Source: Bifidobacterium merycicum DSM 6492
GTDB taxonomy: Bacteria > Actinomycetota > Actinomycetes > Actinomycetales > Bifidobacteriaceae
Length of the DNA stretch: 64,000 bases
Assembly (NCBI RefSeq): GCF_900129045.1
Contig: NZ_FQTX01000005.1
Coordinates: forward strand, 1-64,000
Direction: 5' to 3'
Below the pieces are notes generated by a model. It searched no databases and was not told the DNA's origin. It saw only the letters and a list, made by a program, of their open reading frames with translations. Of this stretch, positions 36,869 through 45,185 are shown one piece after another. A program made the position numbers and the translations under genes. The first letter of the stretch is position 1, and the number at the start of each line of letters is the position of its first letter.

Positions 36869-38443
36869 TCAGTTGGAACCCTGCTTCAACCGTACGGTGA
36901 GTTCCATCACGTAGTTGTAGATATCCTGACGCTGCTGCATCTCGTTGGTGATGCGGTCGCAGGCATGCATGACCGTGGTGTGGTCCTTGCCGCCGAACAC
37001 CTTGCCGATATCCACAAGGCTCATACTCGTCATCTCACGGGTGAGATACATGGCGATCTGCCGGGCGAGGGCGATGTTCTTCATACGGGAACGCCCCACG
37101 ATATCGTCGAAGGTGAGATGGAAGTACTTCGCCGCCTGGCTGATGATGTCGGTGGGTTTGATCTCCACATCCGTGGTGAAGAAATCCTGCAGGGTCTGTT
37201 CGGCCATGGCTCTGGTGACGGGCTGATTGCTGAGGGACGCGACTGCGGTCACTCTCGTCAACGCGCCTTCCAGCTCGCGGATGTTCTCGGTGAACCGTTC
37301 GGCGATCAGGTCGAGCACATCGTTCGGGATGTTGCTGTGGTTCATCGTCGCCATCATGCGCAGAATGGCGATACGGGTCTCAAGGTCCGGCGGCTTGACA
37401 TCCACGGTCAGACCGGAATCGAAACGCGAAATCAGACGGGCCTCGAAGCCCTTCAGATTCTTCGGCGCCACATCGGATGCGATCACGATGCGCTTGTTCG
37501 CCTGATGAAGCGCGTTGAACGTATGGAAGAACTGTTCGAGGGTCGCTTCCTTACCGCCCAGGAACTGGATATCGTCGATAAGCAGCACGTCCACGCTGCG
37601 GTATCGACGATTGAACTCGGCGATACGCCCCTGGCTTTGCGACGGAATCTGCAACGCCTCGATGAATTCGTTCAGGAACTCCTCGCTGTTGACGTACCGC
37701 ACCTTAAGCGTCGGATCCTTGACCAGCGCGTAGTTGCCGATGGCGTTGAGCAGATGCGTTTTGCCCAGGCCGGATCCGCCGTAAATACACAACGGGTTGA
37801 AGTCCTTGCCGGAACCTTCGGCCACGGCAAGCGCCACGGTACGGGCGAAACGGTTGGAATCACCGGGAACGAAGGTGTCGAACGTCGCGTTCTTGTTGAG
37901 ATGGGTCTCCGGATCGCGCTGAACCTTGTTGCGATCGACCACATACTGGCCTTCGACCTCGGAATTGACCTGCGGCTGCAATGCCGAAGGAACCGTCGGA
38001 ACCGGGCCGGCCGAACCGAACGGCTCCTTGCCGAGATCCTCAAGGGACGGCGTGCCGCCGGATAATGGCAGTTCGGGCTGCTCCTCCACGGCGACGGGCC
38101 GTGCTTCCGGCTTCGCTTTGGGCTTGGGCTGAGGCTTGGGTTCCGGCTTCGCCTTGGCTGCGGAACGTTGCGGCACGATTTTGAACGCCGGGAACATATC
38201 CTGGCCGGTGACCATATTCAGCGCTTCGAGCAACGGCTGCATAAGCTCGTTCTCAAGGGCCTGACGTGTGCCGGCATTGTCGACGCACAATACGATGGTC
38301 GTCCCGTATACGGCTTCGGGGGTCACACCCTCCAACCAGCCTTTGTCACGGGGGGAGAGGGATTTCTTATGCTTCAGCAGTGTCAGGGCATCAGACCAGA
38401 TTTGCTCGGCCTGCACCGCAGGGTTATCGGCGCTTGTGGTCAT
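36869..38443 (-). CDS. dnaA: Chromosomal replication initiator DnaA
   Basis: A 524-residue AAA+ initiator. Domain I is N-terminal (residues about 1-90), domain II a Pro/Lys/Glu-rich linker ([20 protein letters not shown]), domain III has Walker [16 protein letters not shown] and Walker [11 protein letters not shown], and domain IV has the DnaA signature [17 protein letters not shown] that binds TTATCCACA boxes. ATG 38443 follows GGAAGGAG; the frame extends to 38476. It lies between two DnaA-box clusters, consistent with autoregulation. Confidence 0.97.
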   Translation of the reverse strand: MTTSADNPAVQAEQIWSDALTLLKHKKSLSPRDKGWLEGVTPEAVYGTTIVLCVDNAGTRQALENELMQPLLEALNMVTGQDMFPAFKIVPQRSAAKAKPEPKPQPKPKAKPEARPVAVEEQPELPLSGGTPSLEDLGKEPFGSAGPVPTVPSALQPQVNSEVEGQYVVDRNKVQRDPETHLNKNATFDTFVPGDSNRFARTVALAVAEGSGKDFNPLCIYGGSGLGKTHLLNAIGNYALVKDPTLKVRYVNSEEFLNEFIEALQIPSQSQGRIAEFNRRYRSVDVLLIDDIQFLGGKEATLEQFFHTFNALHQANKRIVIASDVAPKNLKGFEARLISRFDSGLTVDVKPPDLETRIAILRMMATMNHSNIPNDVLDLIAERFTENIRELEGALTRVTAVASLSNQPVTRAMAEQTLQDFFTTDVEIKPTDIISQAAKYFHLTFDDIVGRSRMKNIALARQIAMYLTREMTSMSLVDIGKVFGGKDHTTVMHACDRITNEMQQRQDIYNYVMELTVRLKQGSN

Positions 38444-38508
38444 GACACTCCTTCCTCTTCCGCCATGTAGGGACACTCAGCTACCTATTTTTACTCGTAC
38501 CGCATGAG

Positions 38509-38575
38509 TTATCCACCGCCTAGCGTGTTGCAATTACTGAATTGTGAATAACATAAATGTAATTTGTGGATAACT
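38509..38575. other. DnaA boxes upstream of dnaA
   Basis: One perfect box TGTGGATAA (38565-38573) with variants TTATCCACC (38509) and TGTGAATAA (38543) in the dnaA-rpmH interval. They probably serve dnaA autoregulation and as an outlying part of the origin. The rest of 38444-38771 holds the rpmH promoter. Confidence 0.7.
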
Positions 38576-38678
38576 TTCGGCCCTTTTCCCTTGCAGTTGC
38601 AACGGTTTACGGCATGCGTGCGGGGGTGCTCGACGGCATGTCGACGGGATTTCCGCGCGTGCGGATATGACCGCTGAG

Positions 38679-38708
38679 TTGACGTTAGGGCAGGGGTGAG
38701 AGTAGTTT
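38679..38708 (+). promoter_or_regulatory. Candidate promoter of rpmH-rnpA-yidD-yidC
   Basis: TTGACG (38679-38684) with an 18-base spacer to TAGTTT (38703-38708). The -10 is weak but the position fits the operon; transcription would start about 55 bases before rpmH. Confidence 0.45.
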
Positions 38709-38771
38709 TATAGAGCTTGACTCACGTGAGAGCCGCGCGCAAGCGTGGCCGAAGAAACCTAGGAGCTAATT

Positions 38772-38906
38772 ATGAAGAGGACCTTCCAGCCCAACAACCG
38801 TCGTCGTCACATGAAGCACGGCTTCCGTCTGCGCATGCGCACCCGTTCCGGCCGCGCCGTGATCAACCGTCGTCGCGCCAAGGGCCGCAAGAACCTGTCT
38901 GCCTGA
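38772..38906 (+). CDS. rpmH: 50S ribosomal protein L34
   Basis: A 44-residue, very basic protein, [18 protein letters not shown] to the tail KGRKNLSA, the near-invariant L34 sequence. TAGGAG lies 7 bases before the ATG. It heads the standard rpmH-rnpA-yidD-yidC-jag-rsmG order and starts 25 bases before rnpA. Confidence 0.97.
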   Translation: MKRTFQPNNRRRHMKHGFRLRMRTRSGRAVINRRRAKGRKNLSA

Positions 38907-38930
38907 TTTGTCGCTGACGGCATCGTTACC

Positions 38931-39293
38931 GTGGAACGGTTGAAGAGCCACAGTGATTTCGTCGCCGTGCTGAAACGCCGCCGCAAGGTCTCGCGCCATG
39001 ATTTCATCGTGCATTACGCTATGCGCGATGATGCCAAGGCGCATGGTGTTGTGACGCCGGGTGCGCGACGGATGGGGCTTGCCGTATCCAAAGCGGTCGG
39101 CAATGCCGTCACGCGTAATTCAGTTAAGCGTCGTTTTCGCGTTTTGGCTTCGCGATACGAGCATGCTTTGCCTGAGGGCATAGATGTGGTATTGCGTGCG
39201 AAGCCATCCGCAGCCAATGCCTCCTTCCAGTCATTGGAAGAACAGATGGCCACCGGATTCGAGATGGTGGCGTCGAAACTCGCCCGGGATTGA
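38931..39293 (+). CDS. rnpA: Ribonuclease P protein component
   Basis: A 120-residue basic protein that assists the RNase P RNA in tRNA 5' maturation. The family signature is the RNR-like block [13 protein letters not shown], preceded by [11 protein letters not shown]. The start is GTG 38931. Its end nearly touches yidD. Confidence 0.92.
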   Translation: MERLKSHSDFVAVLKRRRKVSRHDFIVHYAMRDDAKAHGVVTPGARRMGLAVSKAVGNAVTRNSVKRRFRVLASRYEHALPEGIDVVLRAKPSAANASFQSLEEQMATGFEMVASKLARD

Positions 39294-39295
39294 CG

Positions 39296-39598
39296 ATGAG
39301 CGTTGCCGGCGATGCGATTGTACGCATGATTCGTTGGTATCAGCGTCATTTTTCGGCGAAGCGCGCCGTTCCATGCTGTAAGTTCTATCCGAGTTGCTCC
39401 AACTATGCGATTCAGGCCGTACGGCGATTCGGTGCGTGCCGTGGGGGATTGTTGGCTGTTCTGCGTCTTTTGCGATGCCGACCGTGGAGTTATGGCGGCA
39501 TCGATGATGTCCCGCAACGTTTTTCCGTTTTCTATCGTTTTCGGTGGTCAAAAGCCCACGAAGAACCTCGACTGACGCCGTTGTCGGCTGACGAGTAA
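39296..39598 (+). CDS. yidD: Membrane protein insertion efficiency factor YidD
   Basis: About 100 residues with the conserved YidD pattern IRWYQRHFSAKRAVPCCKFYPSCSNYAIQAVRRFG, including the CxFxPSCSxY core. A TTG at 39290 overlaps the rnpA stop, but ATG 39296 is the more likely start. YidD aids YidC-dependent insertion; its neighbours rnpA and yidC are the usual ones. Confidence 0.92.
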   Translation: MSVAGDAIVRMIRWYQRHFSAKRAVPCCKFYPSCSNYAIQAVRRFGACRGGLLAVLRLLRCRPWSYGGIDDVPQRFSVFYRFRWSKAHEEPRLTPLSADE

Positions 39599-39609
39599 GG
39601 ATTCGAACG

Positions 39610-40626
39610 ATGATTTATAATCAAGACCAGTTTTTACTGGACAGCGGCTTCTGGGGGTGGCTGTATAAGCTGCTGACCCCGGTCGAATGGCTGATGACCC
39701 AGATCATGGCCATTTTCCACAAGCTGCTGGTTTTGGTGGGCATGCACCCTGTTGGTATCTCATGGGTTTTGTCCATTATTTTCCTGGTGCTGGTGGTTCA
39801 CGCCATTATCTTCCCGATGTACTACAAGCAGATGAAGTCGATGCGCAAACTTCAGGCATTGGCTCCGAAGATGCAGCGCATCAACAACAAGTACAAGGGC
39901 AAGAACGACCCGGCCAGCAAGGAAGCCATGAGCCGTGAGATGCAGAAGCTGTATCAGGATAATAAGGTGAATCCCGCCGGTTCCTGCCTGCCTATGCTGA
40001 TTCAGGGCCCGGTGTTCATGTGCATGTTCTACACGCTGTCGGCCATTCCCTATATCGCACGTGGCAAGCGTGCCACTTTGGGTGCGTTCGACCAGGCCAC
40101 GGCCGCCGAATTTACCAAGACCAAGGTCTTCGAGCTTGTCGGCGTCTCCGATACCTTCGGTACCGCGGATAACAGCGGCAAGATCGTCATCGGCGTCTTC
40201 GTGCTGCTGATGTGCGCCTGCCTGTTCTTCATGCAGCGTTTCCAGATGAAGCGCAACATGAACCACGACGCCGTCAACCAGCAGACCATGACCATGCAGA
40301 AGGTCATGATGTGGGGCTTCCCCGTCATGTACATCTTCTCCGGCATCGCCATGCCGTTCGCCGTGCTGGTGTACTGGCTGACCAACAACGTGTGCAACCT
40401 GCTGCGTACCTTGTGGCAGATCCGCAACTTCCCGACTCCGGGTTCCCCGGCCGCGAAGGAGAAGGAGGTGCGTGACCACAAACGCGAGAACGCGCGACGT
40501 GAACGTGCCGGCGAGCCTTCCCTTGAAGAGGAGGAGCTGCAGCGAGCCAAGGAGGAAGAGGAACGAAAGCTCACGCAAGGCTTCCAACGAGAGCAACCAC
40601 AGCGCAAACGTAAAAAGAAGAAGTGA
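39610..40626 (+). CDS. yidC: Membrane protein insertase YidC
   Basis: A 338-residue Oxa1/YidC insertase with five hydrophobic segments. It inserts membrane proteins alone or with SecYEG. The conserved region includes PMYYKQMKSMRKLQALAPKMQRI, SCLPMLIQGPVFMCMFYTLS and the C-terminal WLTNNVCNLLRTLWQIRNF. The last 55 residues are highly charged (KRENARRERAGEPSLEEEEL), probably ribosome-contacting. AAGGA precedes the ATG. Confidence 0.94.
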   Translation: MIYNQDQFLLDSGFWGWLYKLLTPVEWLMTQIMAIFHKLLVLVGMHPVGISWVLSIIFLVLVVHAIIFPMYYKQMKSMRKLQALAPKMQRINNKYKGKNDPASKEAMSREMQKLYQDNKVNPAGSCLPMLIQGPVFMCMFYTLSAIPYIARGKRATLGAFDQATAAEFTKTKVFELVGVSDTFGTADNSGKIVIGVFVLLMCACLFFMQRFQMKRNMNHDAVNQQTMTMQKVMMWGFPVMYIFSGIAMPFAVLVYWLTNNVCNLLRTLWQIRNFPTPGSPAAKEKEVRDHKRENARRERAGEPSLEEEELQRAKEEEERKLTQGFQREQPQRKRKKKK

Positions 40627-40630
40627 TGAT

Positions 40631-40664
40631 AAGGTCTGATGTTTCACATGAAACATCAGACCTT
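40631..40664 (+). terminator. Hairpin after yidC, coincident with parS-like site
   Basis: A perfect 15-bp stem AAGGTCTGATGTTTC / GAAACATCAGACCTT with a 4-base loop and a short T-rich tail. The stem contains TGTTTCACATGAAACA (40640-40655). Confidence 0.8.
40640..40655. promoter_or_regulatory. parS: parS-like site 1
   Basis: TGTTTCACATGAAACA differs from the bacterial parS consensus TGTTTCACGTGAAACA at one central position. It sits inside the yidC terminator. Confidence 0.7.
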
Positions 40665-40743
40665 ATTCTCACTCAGGGCTGTCGTTGAGCAATTCCGGCA
40701 GCTGGTTTAGACTGATATCTATACGCGCCGAAAAGGAGTATAT

Positions 40744-41256
40744 ATGGCACAGGATGACGAGAAGACCGTGGATCAGCTCAACGAGGAAGCTGACATCGCC
40801 GCCGATTATCTTGAAGAGCTTCTGGATATCGCCGACTACGAGGGCGATATCGAAATGGGTATCCGCAACGGCCGCCCGACGGTTCAGATCGTCGCCGATG
40901 ACGATACCGACATCAAGCATCTCATCGGACGCAACGGCGAAGTGGTCGACGCCCTGCAGCAGCTGGCCAGGCTTGCGGTCCAGCAGAAGACCGGCGAGCG
41001 TTCCCGTCTCATCGTCGATGTCGACGGCTTCCTGAAGCGCAAGCGCCAGCGTCTGCACGATATCGCATTGGATGCGGTCGATGAGGTCAGGGAGACCGGC
41101 GAGCCGGTCGACCTGAAGCCGATGAATTCGTTCGAACGTAAGGTGGTTCACGATGTCGTCCGTGAGGAGGGACTGAAGTCCCGCTCCCACGGCGAGGAAC
41201 CGAACCGCCATGTGACCATTTATCTCAAGGCCGCAGCGAACGAGGATGAAGAGTAA
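40744..41256 (+). CDS. jag: KH/R3H RNA-binding protein Jag (KhpB)
   Basis: A 170-residue RNA-binding protein with a KH domain (IGRNGEVVDALQQLARLAV, residues about 60-80) and an R3H domain (PMNSFERKVVHDVVREEGLKSRSHGEEPNRHV). It lacks the long Jag_N domain of firmicute proteins. KhpB homologues affect cell elongation and RNA fate. AAGGAG precedes the ATG. Its position between yidC and rsmG is conserved. Confidence 0.9.
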   Translation: MAQDDEKTVDQLNEEADIAADYLEELLDIADYEGDIEMGIRNGRPTVQIVADDDTDIKHLIGRNGEVVDALQQLARLAVQQKTGERSRLIVDVDGFLKRKRQRLHDIALDAVDEVRETGEPVDLKPMNSFERKVVHDVVREEGLKSRSHGEEPNRHVTIYLKAAANEDEE

Positions 41257-41271
41257 GTTTCACGTGGAACA
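41256..41271. promoter_or_regulatory. parS: parS-like site 2 (degenerate)
   Basis: AGTTTCACGTGGAACA matches the parS consensus at 14 of 16 positions. It overlaps the jag stop codon region. Confidence 0.5.
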
Positions 41272-41319
41272 GGGAGTCCATAGCGATATGGGCTCCCTGT
41301 TTTGTATGAGTAGGAAAGA

Positions 41320-42000
41320 GTGACAGAGCCGATGGCCGACGAACTGAACGGTTCCCCGATCCTCGCTGAGGTGTTGGGGGACGCATTACCCAAGCTGGAG
41401 ATCTTCCATACGAAGTTGGAGCAGGAAGGCGAACCGCGTGGCCTGATCGGCCCGAGGGACGTTGATATCATCTGGGAACGCCATATCCTCAATTCCGCAG
41501 CCATCGTGCCGTTCATCCGTGAGGTGACGGACGGCAAGCAGTTCAAGACCGTTGCCGACGTCGGCAGCGGCGGCGGATTCCCCGGCATCGTCGCGGCGGC
41601 ATGTTTGCCGGATCATGAGTTCACGCTGATCGAGCCGATGGAGCGCCGTGTCGAGTGGCTGGGCGAGTGCGTCGAGGAAATGGGTTTGGAAAACGTGACG
41701 ATTATGCGTGCGCGTTCCGAAGAGGTGATTACGGCGTTGCGTCAGGATCGTAGCATGCATCCGTATGCTGCGGTCACGTGCAGGGCCGTGGCGCCGATGA
41801 CGAAGCTTGCCGGATGGACGTTGCCGCTATTGAAGCCGCAGGGCCGTCTGGTGGCGTTGAAGGGGCGTTCCGCGCAGGCTGAGATCGACAAGGCCTCCAA
41901 GATGATCGCCAAGTTCAAGGGTGTGCGTCCGCGCGTTGTCGAGGCACCGGTCGGGCCGGGGCTGGAATCCACCCATGTGGTGCTGGTGGATAAGAAGTAG
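41320..42000 (+). CDS. rsmG: 16S rRNA (guanine527-N7)-methyltransferase
   Basis: A 226-residue SAM-dependent methyltransferase that modifies G527 of 16S rRNA. Diagnostic motifs are [15 protein letters not shown], the SAM-binding [14 protein letters not shown], and the catalytic region [18 protein letters not shown] 41320 has AGGAAAG very close; ATG 41332 is an alternative. Loss of this enzyme gives low-level streptomycin resistance in other bacteria. A strong terminator follows. Confidence 0.94.
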   Translation: MTEPMADELNGSPILAEVLGDALPKLEIFHTKLEQEGEPRGLIGPRDVDIIWERHILNSAAIVPFIREVTDGKQFKTVADVGSGGGFPGIVAAACLPDHEFTLIEPMERRVEWLGECVEEMGLENVTIMRARSEEVITALRQDRSMHPYAAVTCRAVAPMTKLAGWTLPLLKPQGRLVALKGRSAQAEIDKASKMIAKFKGVRPRVVEAPVGPGLESTHVVLVDKK

Positions 42001-42030
42001 ACCGACTTGCGTTCTTTTCTTGGCTAGGTG

Positions 42031-42070
42031 AACGGCGTTCCCGCGCATGTGTGCGGGAACGCCGTTTTTG
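42031..42070 (+). terminator. Terminator of rsmG
   Basis: A perfect 14-bp stem AACGGCGTTCCCGC / GCGGGAACGCCGTT with a short loop, followed by TTTTTG. Confidence 0.9.
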
Positions 42071-42500
42071 TTTTGCTCGTTGGAGGTGCGGGCGGGCTGG
42101 GGGTTGGCAGGGGCGTTTGGGCTGGTGCTGATGCTTAGGGCGGATCGGCGCGGATTGGTGTGGGGCAGCATGGATCAGCGTGATGCTTGTCGCGGGATGA
42201 GTGAACTGTGCTGTGGATTCCTATGAAGTGATGAATGAAAGATTGTGGGGGTGCTTGAGGGAGAGCTTCGGATCGGGAGTGTGATGGTGGGTTGCTCGAA
42301 GGTGAGGGCGCATGCATGCACACGAATCGGGGGAGTGGAGGGAACCGTGAAACAGGGGATCGGGCATCGATATGGAGAGCGTTGATCCTACGGCGTGATC
42401 GGGATGTGGACGGATGGGTTGGTTGTGTTTCAGGTATCCACATATATGGGGGATTGACGAGTCATGACATGCACATGTAGTGCCCAACCGCATCATGCGT
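42071..42500. other. Gene-free, strongly G-skewed block
   Basis: Between the rsmG terminator and the third DnaA-box cluster the plus strand is rich in G and T and poor in C, with many GGGG, GGTG and GATGG runs. Short open frames on either strand have no protein-like features. I see no RNA gene. The asymmetry fits leading-strand skew near the origin or a nucleoid/segregation signal. Confidence 0.6.
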
Positions 42501-42521
42501 TTAGGAACCGATGAAAACGAG

Positions 42522-42693
42522 TTATCCACATTTTGGAGTACCCCCAAAAAGTTATCCACAGGTTTTTCCTAGGGTGTTGATAAACGCGAGAGGGCTTGAT
42601 TTCCAAGGGTTTTACGCCCATACACCGGCAGGTTATCCACAGCAACCGCCTGATTTATCCACACTTATCCACAATTTGCCTCTTTTATCCACA
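42522..42693. other. DnaA-box cluster between rsmG and trxB
   Basis: Six perfect TTATCCACA boxes, all in the same orientation, at 42522, 42552, 42633, 42655, 42665 and 42685. The last three are very close together. This is about 6 kb from the main cluster. Confidence 0.9.
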
Positions 42694-42731
42694 TTTCTTA
42701 ATTCTGTGCACGCGATTAGGTCGAATAGAAC

Positions 42732-42772
42732 GAGCCGTGATCCCTTTGCATGACTCAAAGGAACCACGGCTC
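42732..42772 (-). terminator. Terminator of trxB
   Basis: Stem GAGCCGTG-TCC-TTTG / CAAAGGA-CACGGCTC with small mismatches and a 7-base loop, about 30 bases beyond the trxB stop. Confidence 0.75.
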
Positions 42773-42799
42773 AAGCTATGGATAGCGCTAACAGCCTAA

Positions 42800-43738
42800 T
42801 CAATCCGTCAGATTCGCAAGATACGCCTGCGCATCGAGTGCGGCACGGCAACCCATGCCGGCAGCTGAAATTGCCTGGCGATACACACTGTCAACGCAAT
42901 CGCCTGCGGCGAATACGCCGGGGACATTCGTTCGGGTGCTTGCCCCATCGACCGTGATGTACCCGGCCTCATCACGTGACACCAGCCCGTCGACGAATGC
43001 TGTGGCCGGCGTATGCCCGATGGCCACGAACACACCGTTCGCCTCGACCTGGCGAACCGCACCGGTATTCACGTCGCGCACGGACAGGGACTGCACGCCC
43101 TGATCGTCGCCGTGGATCTCGTCCACCACGGCGTTCGTCAGGAAGTTGATCTTCTCGTTGCCTTTCGCACGATCGACCATGATCTTGGATGCACGGAACT
43201 CATCGCGGCGGTGGATAATCGTGACCGAGGAACCGAAACGAGATAGGAATCCGGCCTCCTCGAAGGCGCTGTCCCCGCCGCCGACCACCACAATCGGCTT
43301 ACCGCGGAAGAAGAAGCCGTCGCATGTCGCACAATACGACACACCACGGCCGGAGAACTCCGCTTCGCCAGGGATGCCGAGCTTTCTGTAGCTTGACCCG
43401 GTGGCGATGATGACCGTCTTTGCTTCAAACGTTTGACCCTGATTCGTGGTGACGGTGAAAAGTGAATCCTGCTGTTCCACAGTGGCAACGTCATCCTGCA
43501 GGAATTCCGCACCGAAACGTTCCGCCTGACGTTTCATGTTGTCCATGAGGTCGGGGCCGAGAACGCCGTCCGGGAAGCCGGGGAAGTTCTCCACCTCGGT
43601 GGTGTTGATGAGCTGGCCGCCTGGAGTCAGTGCTCCTGCGATGACCAAGGGGGAGTGTCCGGCGCGGCCGAGATAGATGGCCGCGGTGTACCCGGCGGGA
43701 CCGGATCCGATGATGATTGCGTCTCGTAATTGTGCCAT
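42800..43738 (-). CDS. trxB: Thioredoxin-disulfide reductase
   Basis: A 312-residue FAD flavoprotein that passes electrons from NADPH to thioredoxin. FAD-binding GSGPAGYTAAIYLGRAG, redox-active CATC in SYCATCDGFFF, NADPH-binding VVVGGGDSAFEEAGFL and the C-terminal FAD motif GVFAAGDC are all present. It is transcribed against its neighbours rsmG and parA. No thioredoxin gene is adjacent in this window, unlike in many actinobacteria. Confidence 0.95.
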   Translation of the reverse strand: MAQLRDAIIIGSGPAGYTAAIYLGRAGHSPLVIAGALTPGGQLINTTEVENFPGFPDGVLGPDLMDNMKRQAERFGAEFLQDDVATVEQQDSLFTVTTNQGQTFEAKTVIIATGSSYRKLGIPGEAEFSGRGVSYCATCDGFFFRGKPIVVVGGGDSAFEEAGFLSRFGSSVTIIHRRDEFRASKIMVDRAKGNEKINFLTNAVVDEIHGDDQGVQSLSVRDVNTGAVRQVEANGVFVAIGHTPATAFVDGLVSRDEAGYITVDGASTRTNVPGVFAAGDCVDSVYRQAISAAGMGCRAALDAQAYLANLTD

Positions 43739-43863
43739 GGTTCAACGATACGGGGATTGCCGCGTAAGCCATGCCGTATCGGCTCTGAGCGAAGCGTTTT
43801 CGTTATAGGAAGTTGCGATAAAGCGTCTTTACTTGCATTGATAGGGGGTTGCGCAGGGCCTCT

Positions 43864-43879
43864 TGTTTCATGTGAAACA
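43864..43879. promoter_or_regulatory. parS: parS-like site 3
   Basis: TGTTTCATGTGAAACA, one base from the consensus TGTTTCACGTGAAACA, upstream of parA. Confidence 0.75.
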
Positions 43880-43904
43880 TGCAGATTGTGGAGCGGGGGG
43901 AGTA

Positions 43905-43920
43905 TGTTTCATGTGAAACA
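43905..43920. promoter_or_regulatory. parS: parS-like site 4
   Basis: TGTTTCATGTGAAACA, identical to site 3, 41 bases away, upstream of parA. Confidence 0.75.
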
Positions 43921-44008
43921 ATGTTGTGAAATAGGGGGTTGCGCAGGGCCAGGCGAGCCTATAACCGGACTACTGATTTTGGCGGTAATCCACAATTGTG
44001 CGGATAAC

Positions 44009-44140
44009 TTATCCACAGTTATCCACATTCTTGAAATCGTGTGGAAAGCGCGAAAAAACAAGGGCTAATCACGGATCGTCATTTTGGGTTATCCACAAAA
44101 ATCCACGAGTTTTCCACAGTTTCCCACATTGTTATCCACA
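44009..44140. other. DnaA-box cluster upstream of parA
   Basis: Four perfect TTATCCACA boxes at 44009, 44019, 44089 and 44132, with near-matches (GCGGATAAC, TTTTCCACA) between them. They may tie parAB expression to DnaA or extend the origin. The 43739-44218 gap holds no gene. Confidence 0.85.
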
Positions 44141-44218
44141 GAACGGGAAAACAGTGGTTTCTGTCCATACAAACGGCAAAACTAGATACAGATTCAAGCA
44201 TCAAGGAGTTAGTTTTTC

Positions 44219-45184
44219 ATGGCAGATCAGGATATGCCGATTGAATCCGCCGAAGATACCATCAAGCGTATCTTCTCGACAGGCGATTCGACAGTAGGTG
44301 CGGAAATCACGCATGAATTCAATCGCTATTCCCGGTTGCAGGAAGTGACATTCCCCAAGCCCGCCCGTACGCGCCTCATCGCCGTGGCCAACCAGAAGGG
44401 AGGGGTCGGCAAGACTACTTCCACGGTCAATATCGCCGCGGCCCTCGCTAAGAACGGTGCTCGGGTATTGGTTATCGACATGGATCCTCAGGGAAACTGT
44501 TCGACGGCCCTTGGCGTCCGTCACGAATCCGGCGAACCGTCCGTATACGACGTCCTCGAAGGACGTATGTCCATCGCTGAAGTGAAGCGCCCGTGCCCCG
44601 ATTTCGAGACCCTCGACGTCGTCCCCGCTTCCATCGACCTGAGCGGCGCCGAACTTGAGGTCGCGCAGTTCGAGAACCGCAACAACCTGCTGAACGAAGC
44701 CGTGCAGCAGTTCCTGCGGGGAAGCAACGAGCACTTCGACTACGTGTTCATCGACTGCCCGCCGAGCCTCGGCCTGTTGGTCATCAACGCCATGTGCGCC
44801 GCACGCGAGATGCTCATCCCGATTCAGGCTGAGTATTACGCGCTTGAAGGTCTCGGCCAGCTCATCAACACTATCGGCCTCGTCCAGGAGCATTTCAACC
44901 CGATCCTCACGGTGTCGACCATGATGGTGACCATGTTCGACAAGCGCACCCTGCTGAGCCGCGAGGTGTACAACGAGGTCAAGAGCCACTACCCGTCGAT
45001 TGTGCTGGATACCACTATTCCGAGGACGGTGAAGATTTCCGAAGCTCCGAGCTTCAACAAGAGCGTCATCTCCTACGATCCGCGAGGCATGGGTGCCATC
45101 GCGTATTGCGAAGCCGCGTTGGAGATCGCGCGTCGTTCCCCTGTTGTGTTGGACGCCATCGCGTCGAGAATGAAGGAGGCCTGA
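44219..45184 (+). CDS. parA: Chromosome-partitioning ATPase ParA
   Basis: A 321-residue ParA/Soj ATPase with deviant Walker A KGGVGKTT (residue about 60), Walker A' VIDMDPQGN and Walker B FIDCPPSLG. An N-terminal extension of about 50 residues precedes the core. It moves ParB-parS complexes. AAGGAG lies 10 bases before the ATG. It is followed after 1 base by parB, in one operon. Confidence 0.95.
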   Translation: MADQDMPIESAEDTIKRIFSTGDSTVGAEITHEFNRYSRLQEVTFPKPARTRLIAVANQKGGVGKTTSTVNIAAALAKNGARVLVIDMDPQGNCSTALGVRHESGEPSVYDVLEGRMSIAEVKRPCPDFETLDVVPASIDLSGAELEVAQFENRNNLLNEAVQQFLRGSNEHFDYVFIDCPPSLGLLVINAMCAAREMLIPIQAEYYALEGLGQLINTIGLVQEHFNPILTVSTMMVTMFDKRTLLSREVYNEVKSHYPSIVLDTTIPRTVKISEAPSFNKSVISYDPRGMGAIAYCEAALEIARRSPVVLDAIASRMKEA

Positions 45185-45185
45185 T

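Larger units (their letters stand above)
43841..43950. repeat. 20-bp direct repeats interleaved with parS sites
   Basis: ATAGGGGGTTGCGCAGGGCC occurs exactly at 43841-43860 and 43931-43950. The two parS-like sites 43864-43879 and 43905-43920 lie between them. Confidence 0.85.

Noticed and set aside
42135-42559. Short minus-strand frames between rsmG and trxB
   Set aside because: Low-complexity, no RBS, and they overlap the G-skewed block; not convincing as genes.
43998-44297. Open frame across the parA leader
   Set aside because: It crosses the DnaA boxes and the parA start in another frame; the composition is not protein-like.
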